Counted from the first letter of the stretch, positions 9,264 to 27,055 are shown. The stretch: 64,000 bases of DNA from JAIVGV01 sp031425275 (GCA_031425275.1 JANPJA010000161.1:9036-73035); one strand, 5' to 3'. Notes: generated by a model not told the origin, from the letters alone. Numbers and translations are program-made.

Positions 9264-10779
9264 CACGGCAATCGAGATCGCGGACGAGATTGCGGAGCTT
9301 TCGCCGGAGCGGCGTCGGCTGTTTGAGCTACTGCTCAGGCAGATCGCCGCCGCCCCGCCGGGCATCCCGCGCCGCAACCCGGACGCCCCCATCCCGCTCT
9401 CGCTCTCGCAGCAGCGCTTCTGGGTCATCCACCATCTCAAGCCCGACAACTCCATCCTCAACAGTCCCGCCGCCGTGCGGCTCAGGGGGCGTCTGGTGGT
9501 GGGGGCGCTCGAACAAACGCTCGACGAAATCATCCGGCGACACGAATCATTGCGGACGACGTTTCGCCTCGTCGGCGGACAACCGGCGCAGATCATCAAC
9601 CCCGCGTCACGTTTGCAACTGCCGCCGACGGAGTTGGGGGGCTTGCCGGAAGCGGAGCGCGAGGAGGGGGCGAGGAGGCTCGCCGTCGAGGAAGCGGCGC
9701 GCCCGTTCGACCTCCAAACCGGCCCGCTCCTGCGGGTCCGCCTCCTGCGTCTCGGCGAGTCGGATCACGTCGTCTTGTTCACGATGCACCACATCATCGC
9801 CGACGGCTGGTCGATGGGCATTTTGATCCGCGAGATGGCCGCGCTCTACGAGGCGTACGTCAACGGGCGGCCTTCGCCCCTCGCCGAACCACGCATCCAG
9901 TACGCCGACTTCGCCGTCTGGGAACGCGGCCATCTCGGCGACGAAGCGTTGGAGAGACAACTCGACTACTGGCGACGGCAACTCGGCGGCCAGCTCCCGC
10001 AGCTCGAACTCCCGGCTGACCGGCCGCGCCCCGCCGCGCCCCTCGATCAAGGCGCGACGCAACCCTTCACGCTCCCGGAGACGCTCACGCAGTCGCTCAG
10101 GGAAGTCTGCCGGCGCGAGAGCGTCACGCTCTACACGCTGCTGCTGGCCGCCTACGGCGTGCTGCTCCACCGTTACACGGGCGAGGCGGATATTCTCGTC
10201 GGCTCGCCCACCGCCAACCGCCACCGGACGGAGACGGAAGACCTCATCGGCTGCTTCATCAACACGCTGGTGATGCGCCTCGACCTCGCCGGCAATCCGA
10301 CCTTCCGAGAGATGTTGAGCCGCGCGCGAGAAGTCGCGCTCGACGCCTTCGCCCATCAGGACGTGCCGTTCGACAAGGTCGTCGGGGCGTTGCGGCGCGA
10401 GGGCACGCGCGGGCACGACAGCCTGTACCGCGTCTGGTTCGTGCTCCACAATGCGCCGTCGGAGTCGTTGAGCTTAACGGATTTGACTCTCACCAACTTC
10501 CACCCGGGGCGCGCGACGACGCCGAACGACCTGACGCTGTCGGTGACGGAAGTGGGCGCGCGACTCGTCTGCACGCTCGACTACCGCACCGACCTCTTCG
10601 ACGCCGATACGGTCGCGGAAATTTCGCAACGCTTCGGGACGCTGTTGGCGCACGTGGCGTCGCACCCCGACACGCGGCTGCTCGACGTGCCGCTCGATCT
10701 CGAAGCGGCCGAATCAACCCGCACGCCGCCGCCGCCGCGGGCCGCGGCGCGTGACTCGGAAGACGCATTCATATTGTGA
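9256..10779 (+). CDS. Stand-alone NRPS condensation protein C1
   Basis: 507 residues forming one condensation domain with no A or T partner. The active motif is intact: His178-His179-Ile-Ile-Ala-Asp183-Gly184. The head contains LSPERRRLF (15-23), resembling the heads of NRPS1, C2 and C3. ATGAGTAA is shared with the end of the aminomutase gene, an 8-base overlap. The protein follows NRPS1, which ends in a T domain and an LSDEEVRALL tail, and precedes NRPS2, whose own first C domain is truncated. The simplest reading is that C1 catalyses, in trans, the bond between the NRPS1 chain and the first amino acid of NRPS2. The C-terminus is a proline/alanine-rich tail without the RRKAV ending of the other C proteins. 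Confidence 0.9.
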   Translation: MSNTAIEIADEIAELSPERRRLFELLLRQIAAAPPGIPRRNPDAPIPLSLSQQRFWVIHHLKPDNSILNSPAAVRLRGRLVVGALEQTLDEIIRRHESLRTTFRLVGGQPAQIINPASRLQLPPTELGGLPEAEREEGARRLAVEEAARPFDLQTGPLLRVRLLRLGESDHVVLFTMHHIIADGWSMGILIREMAALYEAYVNGRPSPLAEPRIQYADFAVWERGHLGDEALERQLDYWRRQLGGQLPQLELPADRPRPAAPLDQGATQPFTLPETLTQSLREVCRRESVTLYTLLLAAYGVLLHRYTGEADILVGSPTANRHRTETEDLIGCFINTLVMRLDLAGNPTFREMLSRAREVALDAFAHQDVPFDKVVGALRREGTRGHDSLYRVWFVLHNAPSESLSLTDLTLTNFHPGRATTPNDLTLSVTEVGARLVCTLDYRTDLFDADTVAEISQRFGTLLAHVASHPDTRLLDVPLDLEAAESTRTPPPPRAAARDSEDAFIL

Positions 10780-10867
10780 GCCGCGCGCGGCGCACGGCCC
10801 GCGCGGCGCGGGCGCGACCCGCGAGTCTTGATGGCCGCTGTGAAAAGTGTATGAAGGGGGAAGGCTG

Positions 10868-12556
10868 ATGTCTGATCAAACTCTCTACCGGCTCGGCGAC
10901 CACACGACCGTCGAACCGCTCGTCAACAGATTCGCGGCCTGGTCGCACGTCGTTTCGCCGCTCCCTTTCAGTCTCTATTTGGAGCAATACCAGCTAGAGG
11001 GTTTACGTTCGTACCTGAAAGACCCGGAGGTGCATTTCACCGCCTGCCGCGATCCGAAACTACGGAGCGGGCCGCTCGTTGACATCCCCGTCGAAAGGGC
11101 GCAAGAGGTGGCGGAGTTCGTCGCGCAAACCGAAGGCGGGCTGGGCGAAAATTTGCGACTGGCCCGCAGCCTCATGGAGTTTCACAACCTCCTCGTCGAT
11201 GAGGCGAAGGGGCAGAGCATGGAGCCGTTCTATCACAAGCTGCCGCCCGAATTGCGCGGCTACGTGGAGCTGCTCTACGACTACTCCCACCGCCCGACCG
11301 TGCGCCTCTTCGAGAAGATGCTCTATCACAGCTCTTACTACCGCGAAGACCTCCAGTCCTTCAGATTCTTTCGCCAGCAGCGGGATGACGCGCGCGCCTT
11401 CTTCATGAGCACGCCGCGCTTGCCGGAGCCGGGGCAGTTGGAATGGAAAGTCCCGTTCGCGTCCCCACTGGTTGACGAATTCTTCAAGTTGGAGCGCACG
11501 CCGCAGCCGCTCGGTTACATCCGGGAGCTGCTCGGGATCACGCCGGCCGACGACGACGTTCTGTTGCCGCTGCTGTCGCGGGGCGAAGTGCGGGCGCAGC
11601 AATGGGACGGCCCGTCCCCGCGCGTCCGTTACTACGGGCACGCCTGCGTGTTGATTGAATTCAACGGCGTCTCGATTTTGACCGACCCGTTTTTCGGCGT
11701 CATGCCGGTCGAAGGCGGGAGCGAGCGGTTCACTTACCCCGATCTGCCGGACAAGATCGACTACGTGCTCATCACGCACGGGCATCACGATCACTTCTGT
11801 CTCGAATCGCTGCTGCGCCTGCGTCATCGAATCGAATGTCTGGTCGTGCCGCACGCGAGCGGCATCTTCTACGGCGACGTTTCGCTCAAGATCATGGGCG
11901 ACGAACTCGGCTTCAAGCGGGTCGTCGAATTGGACGCGCTCGAATCGATTGCGCTCCCCGGCGGCGAAATCGTGGGCGTCCCGTTTCTGGGAGAGCACGT
12001 CGATTTGCCGCACAGTAAATCGGCCTACGTCGTGCGCGCGGGGGCCGAGCAGATGCTGTTCGCCGCCGATTCCAACTGCCTCGACCCGTATCTCTACGAG
12101 AACGTGCGGCGGATGCTCGGCACCATCCGCACGGTGTTCGTCGGGATGGAATGCGTCGGCGCGCCGTTGTCGTGGTCGTGCGGCCCGTTTCTGCCGGCCC
12201 GACCCGCGCACAGCATCGAACAATCGAGAAGGTCGAAGGGGTGCGATTCGACCCGCGCACAGATGTTGCTCGAAGCGGTCGGGGCGGACAGCCTCTACGT
12301 CTATGCGATGGGGCGCGAGCCGTGGCTTGAGTATCTGCTCGGCCTCGCCTTAACGGAAAAATCAACGCAGGTGACGGAAGCCCGCAAGCTCGTGAGTGAG
12401 GCCGGGCGGCGCGGCTATGTCGAATCAAGATTGCTCTACGGGAAAGACGAAATTCACTTCGCCGACGCGGCTCTGGCCGCCCCCGCGCCGGAGTTTGCCG
12501 CCTCAACCGTGCGCCGTGAGCAGTTGATGACGGAAGATCAATTCTCCTTCGACTGA
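10868..12556 (+). CDS. Metallo-beta-lactamase-fold protein, possible CmlA/FrsH-like beta-hydroxylase
   Basis: 562 residues: about 250 N-terminal residues that I do not recognise, then a metallo-beta-lactamase fold. The metal motif is THGHHDHF near residue 300, preceded by LTDPFFG and followed by a later histidine (LGEHVD) and AADSN. The size and the large N-terminal extension resemble CmlA-type diiron monooxygenases that beta-hydroxylate carrier-bound amino acids. The motif here is HxHxDH, however, and as far as I recall CmlA has a Glu at the middle position, so a hydrolase remains possible. ATG 10868 is chosen because a GGGGGAAGG purine run lies just upstream; GTG 10847 is in frame but lacks a ribosome site. 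The gene sits between C1 and NRPS2, whose first A domain has a Tyr/Phe-like pocket, which would fit beta-hydroxylation of an aromatic residue. Confidence 0.65.
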   Translation: MSDQTLYRLGDHTTVEPLVNRFAAWSHVVSPLPFSLYLEQYQLEGLRSYLKDPEVHFTACRDPKLRSGPLVDIPVERAQEVAEFVAQTEGGLGENLRLARSLMEFHNLLVDEAKGQSMEPFYHKLPPELRGYVELLYDYSHRPTVRLFEKMLYHSSYYREDLQSFRFFRQQRDDARAFFMSTPRLPEPGQLEWKVPFASPLVDEFFKLERTPQPLGYIRELLGITPADDDVLLPLLSRGEVRAQQWDGPSPRVRYYGHACVLIEFNGVSILTDPFFGVMPVEGGSERFTYPDLPDKIDYVLITHGHHDHFCLESLLRLRHRIECLVVPHASGIFYGDVSLKIMGDELGFKRVVELDALESIALPGGEIVGVPFLGEHVDLPHSKSAYVVRAGAEQMLFAADSNCLDPYLYENVRRMLGTIRTVFVGMECVGAPLSWSCGPFLPARPAHSIEQSRRSKGCDSTRAQMLLEAVGADSLYVYAMGREPWLEYLLGLALTEKSTQVTEARKLVSEAGRRGYVESRLLYGKDEIHFADAALAAPAPEFAASTVRREQLMTEDQFSFD

Positions 12557-12661
12557 ATCCTCCTACGACTCGTGCGACTTTCATGCCCCGCGCCGCGCGG
12601 CCGGAACATCCGCCCGCCGCAACGGGCCGCCTTTGTCGGCCACATTGTCAGGTAAATTTCC

Positions 12662-15600
12662 ATGAGCATCGCCAAAGCTAAAGTGCCTGTCTTCGACACC
12701 CGCTTAGTTGAATCAAGGGATTATTGGGTGCGCAAACTCGCGGGCGAATCCGGGGCGACCAACCTCCGCACGGATTTTGAAAGACCGGCGGTTTATTCGG
12801 ACGAACGGAAGACCTTTGAACTGAGCGTCCCCGCGGACTTCGGGCGGAAACTTTCCAAACTGACGGGCGGCTCACCGTTTCTCTCCTACACGTTGCTGCT
12901 GGCGGCGTTGAAAATTTGCCTGCACAAGTACACGGGGGCGGAGACGGTGGTGGTCGGCAGCCCCGCCCGACGCCGGGATGAAGACTCGACGCACGCGGTC
13001 AACGCACTGCCCATCGCCGACCGCGTCGGGCGACAAATGAAGTTCAAAGAGTTGCTGATGAGCGTGCGCGAGACGCTCGTCGAAGCCTACGCCCATCAGG
13101 ACTACCCGTTCGCGCGTCTCGTCAGGGACGTGGGACTCGGCGAGGTCGAGAACCGCTGCCCGTTGTTCGATGTCGCGCTGTCGTTCGAGGGCATCCACGG
13201 CGAGATGCCCGACGTGCGCAACGACATCACGCTGGCGTTTCGTCAAACGCCGGAGGGGATCGTCGGCCGCGTCACTTACCACGCCGGTCTCTACGCCGAA
13301 GCGACCCTCCGGCGCTTGACGGGACACCTGCTGAATCTGTCGGGGGCGGCGCTCGATAATCTCGACGCGCGGGTCGGCGAGCTGAGCATGTTGTCCGAAG
13401 CGGAAAGACGGCTCGTGCTGCACGAATGGAACGAGACGCCGGCCGCTCGCCCGGCGCAGCCGTGCCTGCATCAGCTCTTCACGCGGCAGGCGCGTCGGAC
13501 GCCCGACGCCGTCGCGCTCGTCTTTCAAGATCAGCGGTTCACGTACCGCCAACTCGACGAGCGCACCAACCGCCTCGCCAACTATCTCCTGCGTCGCGGA
13601 CTCGAAGCGGGGGCGCGCGTCGGCATCATGGTCGAGCGCAGCGCCGAGATGATCGTCGGGTTGCTCGCGGTGCTCAAGGCGGGCGGCGTCTACGTGCCGC
13701 TCGACCCCGGCTACCCGGCCGAGCGCGTGAAGTACATGCTTGATGATGCCGCGCCGCAATTGGTTCTGACCGAGGAACGGACGCAACCGGGGTTGGAAGG
13801 CTACGCCGTCGAGACGATCAGCTTCCACGACGATGCCGGGGACATCGAGCGCGAGAGCAACGACGATCCCGAGAGGGAAGTGCGCGCGGGCGATGCGGCT
13901 TACGTCATCTACACGTCCGGCTCGACGGGTCAGCCGAAGGGGGTTGTGGTCGGGCACGAAGGGGTCAGTAATTTAGCTTACGCACAGGCCGTCTCGTTCG
14001 GCGTCGGGGAAGAGAGCCGGGTGCTTCAGTTCGCCTCGTTCAGCTTCGACACTTCGGTCTCGGATATTTTTACGGCGTTCGCGGGCGGCGCGGCCCTCTG
14101 CGTGGCGAACCGCGAGCAACGCATGTCCGTCCCGGCCCTCGCGACGATGCTGCGCGAGCAGGCGGTGACGCTCGTGACGCTGCCGCCGGCCATCCTCGCC
14201 CTGCTCGACAGGGAAGGGTTGCCCGACCTGCGAACAGTCGTTGCCGCGGGCGAGGCGTGTCCGGCCAACGTCCTGACGCGGTGGATGGAGGGGCGGCGAT
14301 TCTTCAACGCTTACGGGCCGACCGAGGCCAGCGTGTGCGCCACGTTTCTCGAATGCCGCGAAGCCTACCCCGAAGGCCCGCCCATCGGCCGCCCGTGGCC
14401 GAACATGCAAGCCTACGTTTTGGACGAAGAACTCCAACCCGCGGCGGTGGGCATCACCGGCGAACTCTACATCGGCGGCATCGGACTAGCCCACGGCTAC
14501 TCGAACCAGCCCGAACTGACGGCGCAACGCTTCATCCCACACCCGTTTTCGTCCGCGCCCGGCGCGCGTCTCTACCGGAGCGGCGACCTCGCGCGTTTTC
14601 GCCCCGACGGGTTGATTGAGTTTCTCGGGCGGCGCGACCAGCAGGTCAAAATCAGGGGCTTCAGAATCGAGTTGGGTGAGGTGGAAGCCGTGCTGGCGGG
14701 TCATCCTCAGGTGCGGGAAGTGGCGGTGTTGTTGAGGGAGGACAGGCCGACGGAGAAGCAATTGGTGGCGTATCTGGTGAGCGACGGCGGGGGGATTGAA
14801 ACGACGAACGACGGGCTGCGCGGTTACGTCAAACAGTGGCTGCCGGAATACATGGTGCCGGGTCGGTTCGTGTGGCTGGCGGAGATGCCGCTCACGGCCA
14901 ACGGGAAGATCGACCGCCGGTCGTTGCCGCGGCCCGAAGACGTGCGAGTCAGCGCCGGCGTGAGCGCGGGCGGGGAAGCATTGACGACGGTCGAAGAAAT
15001 GGTGGCGGGCATCTGGTCGGAGGTACTCCGGGTCGAGCGCGTCGGCGTCAGGGATAATTTCTTCGAGCTGGGCGGCCACTCGCTGCTCGGCACCCAACTC
15101 GTCTCGCGCATCCGCGAAACCTTCGATGTCGAAATCGCTCTCGGCAGCCTCTTCGAATCCCCGACGGTCGCCCAACTCGCGCAACTCATCGAGGCGGAGC
15201 TGAGCGAAGGCCGCGGCTTCGGGTTGCCGCCCATCAGCCGGGCCGGGCGCGACGGCGAACTACCGCTTTCGTTCGCGCAGCAACGTCTCTGGTTTCTCGC
15301 GCAACTCGAACCGGACAGTTCCGCCTACAACATCTCCTCGGCGCTGCGTCTGAGCGGGCGGCTCGACGTTGCTTTGCTCGAACGCACGCTGGGCGAGGTC
15401 GTCAGACGCCACGAAGTTCTCCGCACAACTTTCGCCAAGACGGCGGAGGGCCGTCCCGTCCAGATCGTCGCGCCCGCGCAACCGTTCGCGCTGACTTCAA
15501 CCGATCTTGCTCACCTGCCCGAAGCACAGCGCGAGGGCGAAGCGCGGCGACGTGCGATGGAAGAGGCGCACCGGCCGTTCGACCTTCAGCGCGGCCCGCT

Positions 15601-18512
15601 CGTTCGCGCGCACATGCTGAGGCTCGGCGAGACGGAACAGGTGCTGCTGTTCACCATGCATCACGTGATCAGCGACGGCTGGTCGATGGGCGTGCTGGTC
15701 AGGGAAGTGGCGGCTCTCTACGCCGCGTTCGCGAAGGGGCAGCCGACGCCGCTCGACGAGTTGGAGATTCAGTATGCGGATTACGCCGTGTGGCAGCGGG
15801 AATGGTTGCGGGGCGAGGCGCTGGAAGCACAGTTGGCATATTGGAGGGAGCAGCTCGGGGGCGCGCCGGGGCAACTTGAGTTGCCGGTTGACCACGTGCG
15901 TCCCGCCGTCCACACGCATCGCGGCGCGCGGCGCATTCAGGAACTCTCTCCGGCGTTGACGGCGGAGTTGGAGGCGCTCAGCCGCCGCGAAGGGGTGACG
16001 CTGTTCATGGTGTTGCTGGCGGCCTTTCAAGTGCTGCTGGCGCGCTACTCCGGCCAGACGGACATCGTGGTGGGTGCGCCGGTCGCCAACCGCCGCCGCG
16101 CCGAGTTGGAAGAACTCATCGGTTTCTTCGTCAACACGCTTGTCCTGCGAACAGACCTTGCGGGAGACCCGAGCTTCAGAGAGTTGTTGCAGCGGGTGAG
16201 AAAGGTGGCGCTCGGCGCGTACGCCCATCAGGATGTGCCGTTTGAAAAGTTGGTGGAAGAGTTGCAGCCCGCGCGCGACCTGAGCCGCTCGCCGCTCTTT
16301 CAAGTGATGCTCGCATTGCAGAACGCGCCGGCGAAGGAATTAGAGTTGCCCGAACTGGCATTGAGCGGGATCGGGGTCACCCAGCAGACCGCGAAATTCG
16401 AGCTGACGCTGGCGATTGATCGGTCTGGCGAACAGTTGGTGGCGTCGCTCGAATACAACACGGATTTGTTCGAGGCGACAACCGCGGAGCGGATGCTCAC
16501 GCATTTCGTGCTGCTGCTGGAAAGCGTGGTGGCGAAGCCGGAACAACGCCTGAGCGCGTTGCCGCTGATGACCGAGGCGGAACGCCGCCGCGTGCTGGTC
16601 GAGTGGAACGAGACGCGCGCCGAATACTCGCGCCAGCCCGTTCATGAACTGTTTTCCGCGCAGGCCCGCCGCACGCCCGCCGCCCTCGCCGTGCTTTACG
16701 ACGGCCACCAACAACTCACCTACGAAGAACTCGACCGCCGCTCCGACCGCTTCGCGCGCCGCCTGCTCCGCTCCGGCCTCACGCCCGAGGCTCGCGTCGC
16801 CGTCATGGTTGAGCGCGGCCCCGAAGCCGTCGTCGCGTTGCTGGGCATCTTCAAGGCGGGCGGCGCGTATCTCCCGCTCGACCCCGCCTACCCCGCCGAC
16901 CGCCTCTCGTGGATGCTCGAAGACGCGCGCCCGCACATCGTCCTCACCCAGCACAGCCTGTTGGCGAGAGTGCCGTGGACGGACGTGCGGATCGTGTCGC
17001 TTGAGGACTGGGAGCAGGAGGAGGATGACGCCGCCGCCGACGCCGAACTTGCGCCGGCGGGCCGCGCCGCCGGAGTGGGCGCGGGCGGTGTGGCCTACGT
17101 CATCTACACGTCGGGTTCGACGGGGCGTCCGAAGGGCGTGATGGTCGAGCACGCGGGGCTGAGCAATCTGGCGGCGGCGCAGGCGCGGGCCTTCGCGCCA
17201 TCCGAGGGCGGCCGCGTGTTGCAGTTCGCCTCGCACAGTTTCGACGCTTCAATCTTCGAGGTCGTGATGGCGCTGACGAACGGCGCAACGCTCTGTCTCG
17301 AAAAACAAGAATCACTGCTCCCCGGCCCGGACTTCGTCAAGTTGCTTCGAGAGCGCGGGATCACGCTGGCGACGCTGCCGCCGTCGGTGTTGGCCGCGTC
17401 GCCCGACGCGGATTTGCCGGAATTGACGACCATCACGGTCGCGGGCGAGGCTTGCCCGGCTGATGTTGCGGCGCGCTGGGCGGGCGGACGACGCTTCTTC
17501 AATCTCTACGGGCCGACCGAAGCAACCATCTGGACGACCGCCGCGCCCTGCGACGAAGCCACCCGGAAACCGCCCATCGGCCGCCCCATTCTTAACACTC
17601 AGGTCTACCTGCTTGATGAACGCCTTGAACCGGCCCCGGTCGGCGTTGCCGGCGAACTCCACATCGGCGGGGTGAGCCTCGCGCGCGGCTATCTCAACCG
17701 GCCGGACCTGACGGCGGAACGATTCATCCCCGACCCGTTCGGCGGCGAGCCGGGCGCGCGTCTTTACAAGAGCGGCGATCTCGCGCGCCATCTCGCCGAC
17801 GGGCAGTTGGAATTCGTCGGGCGGGTTGATGAACAGGTCAAGATACGCGGCTTCCGCATCGAGCCGGGCGAGGTGGAGGCGGCATTGACCGAGCATGACG
17901 AGGTGCGAGAGGCGGTAGTCGTCGCGCGTGAAGACGTGCCCGGCGACAAACGGCTGGTCGCTTATATCGTGACGCAACGGGAACAACCGACGATCGCGGA
18001 GCTGCGCCAACATCTCCAGGAAAGGTTGCCGGGTTACATGTCGCCCGCCTCGTTCGTCTTCCTCGACGCGATTCCAATCAGCCCGAACGGAAAGATTGAT
18101 CGCCGCGCCCTGCCCGCCCCCGGCGGCTATCAGCCGGAACTGGAAACCACCTACGTTGCGCCGCAGGGCGAGATCGAGCTGAGCATCGCGGCCATCTGGC
18201 GAGAGACTTTGAACATTGAAAAGGTCGGCGTGCACGACAACTTTTTCAGTCTCGGCGGCCATTCGGTGTTGCTCGCCCAAGTGCACACGAAACTGCGCCA
18301 GAGCTTTACGCAAGAGTTGTCCATCGTCGATCTGTTCAAGTACCCGACCATTGATGCGCTCGCCAAACATTTAAGCCAGCAGCCGCACGACGACGACACG
18401 CCCCCGACGAGTGAAGGCCACGAGCGCGCCGAGACGCGCCTCGACCTGCTCAAACGACAGGCGCAGGCGCGGCAGGCGCGGGGGGGCGGCGGCGCGACGC
18501 AAGGAGCACAGG

Positions 18513-18520
<8 letters not shown>
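12662..18520 (+). CDS. NRPS2: half-C-A-T-C-A-T synthetase, 1952 aa
   Basis: The protein begins directly with RDYWVRKLAG, which corresponds to the middle of a condensation domain. Residues 1-245 are only the C-terminal lobe and no HHxxxDG is present. A1 is about 255-765 (YTSGSTG near 416), T1 carries Ser807, C2 has an intact HHVISDG at 1000-1006, A2 follows (A3 motif near 1480), and T2 carries Ser1868. Pocket residues read by eye are DTSTVAAVCK for A1, one change from a tyrosine-type code, and DAFTTALIWK for A2, which I cannot assign. The tail (ERAETRLDLLKRQAQARQAR) is a basic helix like the NRPS4 tail; both proteins are followed by a PKS, so it may be an NRPS-to-PKS docking element. Its last 8 bases overlap the PKS1 start. 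Confidence 0.96.
18501..18506 (+). promoter_or_regulatory. Ribosome binding site fixing the PKS1 start
   Basis: AAGGAG lies 6 bases before ATG 18513. The frame is open further upstream to an ATG at 18411, but that stretch encodes low-complexity Arg/Ala sequence inside the NRPS2 tail and has no such site. Confidence 0.75.
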
Positions 18521-24974
<6,454 letters not shown>

Positions 24975-24980
24975 ATCTGC

Positions 24981-26006
24981 ATGAACGGAAACACAGATCG
25001 TATGAATGAAGGAATTCTCTCGTCAATCGGGCGGACGCCGCTTGTCCGTTTGGCGCAAATCTCGAAAGACCTCCCGTTTCAGCTCCACGCCAAATTGGAG
25101 ATGCTCAATCCCGGCGGCAGCATGAAAGACCGTCCGGCCTCGCACATCATCCGGCGCGGCATCGAAACGGGCGCGGTGCGGCCGGGAACCGTCGTCGTCG
25201 AATCCAGTTCGGGCAACATGGGGGTGGGGCTGGCGCAAGCCTGTGCCTACTACGGGCTGCGTTTCGTCTGCGTCGTCGATCCTAAAACCACGCAGCAGAA
25301 CATCGGCATCATCAGCGCCTACGGGGCCGAGATCGAGTTGGTGCGCGAGCCAGACCCGGTGACAAAAGATTTCCTGCAAGCTCGCATCAACCGGGTCAAG
25401 TCGTTGCTCGCTTCGTTCGAGAACAGCTTCTGGCCGAACCAGTATGCGAACGAGTACAACCCGCTTTCGCACACGCAGACGATGGACGAGATCGTGCGGG
25501 AGCTAGACGGCGACGTGGACTACCTCTTCTGCGCGACCAGCACCTGCGGGACGATCAGAGGTTGCGCCGAATACGTGCGCGACCACCACCTCAACACGAA
25601 GATTATCGCCGTCGATGCGGTGGGGAGCGTCATCTTCGGCGGGCCGCAAGCCAAACGGCTGATCCCGGGACACGGGGCGGCGGTCAGGCCGCAACTCTTC
25701 AGGCCGGGTCTCGCCGACACCGCCGTGCTGATGACCGATTTGGAATGCATCATCGGTTGTCGGCGGCTCGTGCGTCGTGAAGCCATTCTCGCGGGCGGCT
25801 CGTCGGGCGCGGCGCTGATGGCCGTCTTTCAGGTGGAGCGGTTGATCGAGCGCAACTCAAATTGCGTCATGATTTTGCCCGACCGGGGCGAACGATACCT
25901 CGACACCGTCTATTCCGACGAGTGGGTCCGAGAACATTTCGGCGAAGTCTCACACCTGTGGGAAGAGCCGGTGGAGTCGCGTCTATGCGTACCGATAGCC
26001 TGTTAA
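24981..26006 (+). CDS. sbnA: SbnA-like PLP synthase for 2,3-diaminopropionate
   Basis: 341 residues of the cysteine-synthase fold. Lys49 in GGSMKDR is the PLP lysine and SSSGNMG is the phosphate/substrate loop. In staphyloferrin B biosynthesis SbnA joins O-phosphoserine and glutamate into N-(1-amino-1-carboxy-2-ethyl)glutamate, which SbnB oxidises to L-2,3-diaminopropionate. The SbnA assignment rests mainly on the directly overlapping SbnB partner, because the fold alone would also fit a cysteine synthase. The gene starts 6 bases after PKS1; a second in-frame ATG at 25002 is an alternative start. Its product would feed an A domain here or be carbamoylated by the enzyme at 62.6 kb. Confidence 0.85.
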   Translation: MNGNTDRMNEGILSSIGRTPLVRLAQISKDLPFQLHAKLEMLNPGGSMKDRPASHIIRRGIETGAVRPGTVVVESSSGNMGVGLAQACAYYGLRFVCVVDPKTTQQNIGIISAYGAEIELVREPDPVTKDFLQARINRVKSLLASFENSFWPNQYANEYNPLSHTQTMDEIVRELDGDVDYLFCATSTCGTIRGCAEYVRDHHLNTKIIAVDAVGSVIFGGPQAKRLIPGHGAAVRPQLFRPGLADTAVLMTDLECIIGCRRLVRREAILAGGSSGAALMAVFQVERLIERNSNCVMILPDRGERYLDTVYSDEWVREHFGEVSHLWEEPVESRLCVPIAC

Positions 26007-27016
26007 TTTTAAAAGGAAGCGAGATTCATTCGCTGCTCCTTAACCGCGAGGCGGAGCTGATCGAAGTCGTGCGGCGCGCTTACGAAACGCACGGCGACGG
26101 CGACAGCTCTCTGCCGCACTCGGTCTTCCTGCGCTTCCCCGAGAATGAGCGTGACCGCATCATCGGCCTCCCCGCCTATCTGGGCGGCGAGTTCGGCAAC
26201 GCGGGCATTAAGTGGATTGCCTCTTACCCCGGCAATCTCGAAGCCGGACTCGAACGCGCGTCGGCGGTCTTGATCCTGAACTCGATTAGCACGGGACAAC
26301 CGCAGGCGATGATGGAAGCCTCGATCATCAGCGCCAAGCGCACCGCCGCCAGCGCGGCTCTGGCCGCGCGGGTGTTGCACGGCGCGAATCATGCGCCGGT
26401 CGCGGGCCTGCTCGGCTGCGGCCTGATCAATTTTGAAATCGCCGCGTTCCTCCTGACCGCGCGGCCCGACATCGAAAAACTGGTCGTCTTCGACGTGAGC
26501 GCCGAGCGCGCGGAGTTCTTCAGAACGCTGTGTGCCGACCGCTTCAAGGAGATCGAAGTGGAAGTGGCGGGGGACGAGCGGTCGGTTTACCGGCAGTGCC
26601 GGCTTATCTCTTTAGCCACCAACGCGGTCAGCCCTCACGTCGCGGACATCTCCGAATGTCAGCCCGGCAGCACCCTCCTCCACGTCTCTTTGCGCGACCT
26701 CTCGCCCCAGGTAATTCTCGCGTGCGACAACATCGTGGACGACGTTGACCACGTCTGCCGCGCGCAAACTTCCGTCCATCTCGCGGAGCAGTCGGCCGGC
26801 AACCGCGACTTCATCAGGGGCACACTCGCGGACGTACTCGCCGGCCGCATCGAGTCGAGAAGCGACGCCGACGCCGTCGTGGTCTTCAGCCCCTTCGGAC
26901 TCGGCGTGCTCGATCTTGCGGTCGGTAAATTCGCACTCGACCTGGCGCGCCGCCAAAAGCTGGGCAGCAACATCACGGAGTTTCTGCCCGAGCCGTGGCA
27001 TTTGCGTTACGCATGA
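25985..27016 (+). CDS. sbnB: SbnB-like dehydrogenase (ornithine cyclodeaminase family)
   Basis: 343 residues with the SbnB pattern GIKWIASYPGNLEAGLERAS followed by SIISAKRTAASAA, then a Rossmann nucleotide loop (GLLGCGLINFEI). The known SbnB reaction is NAD-dependent oxidation and hydrolysis of the SbnA product, giving 2,3-diaminopropionate and 2-oxoglutarate. The start is ATG 25985, which overlaps the end of the SbnA gene by 22 bases; the frame is open further upstream but only inside SbnA. A degraded copy of the C-terminal ~50 codons of such a gene lies at 39.9 kb. Confidence 0.88.
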   Translation: MRTDSLLILKGSEIHSLLLNREAELIEVVRRAYETHGDGDSSLPHSVFLRFPENERDRIIGLPAYLGGEFGNAGIKWIASYPGNLEAGLERASAVLILNSISTGQPQAMMEASIISAKRTAASAALAARVLHGANHAPVAGLLGCGLINFEIAAFLLTARPDIEKLVVFDVSAERAEFFRTLCADRFKEIEVEVAGDERSVYRQCRLISLATNAVSPHVADISECQPGSTLLHVSLRDLSPQVILACDNIVDDVDHVCRAQTSVHLAEQSAGNRDFIRGTLADVLAGRIESRSDADAVVVFSPFGLGVLDLAVGKFALDLARRQKLGSNITEFLPEPWHLRYA

Positions 27017-27055
27017 AACGCGGCGCGGGCGTCCTGAACCCGGAAGTAATTTGCC

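Noticed and set aside
18411..18512. Upstream extension of PKS1 to ATG 18411
   Set aside because: The extra 34 residues are Arg-rich nonsense overlapping the NRPS2 tail, and a good ribosome site serves ATG 18513.
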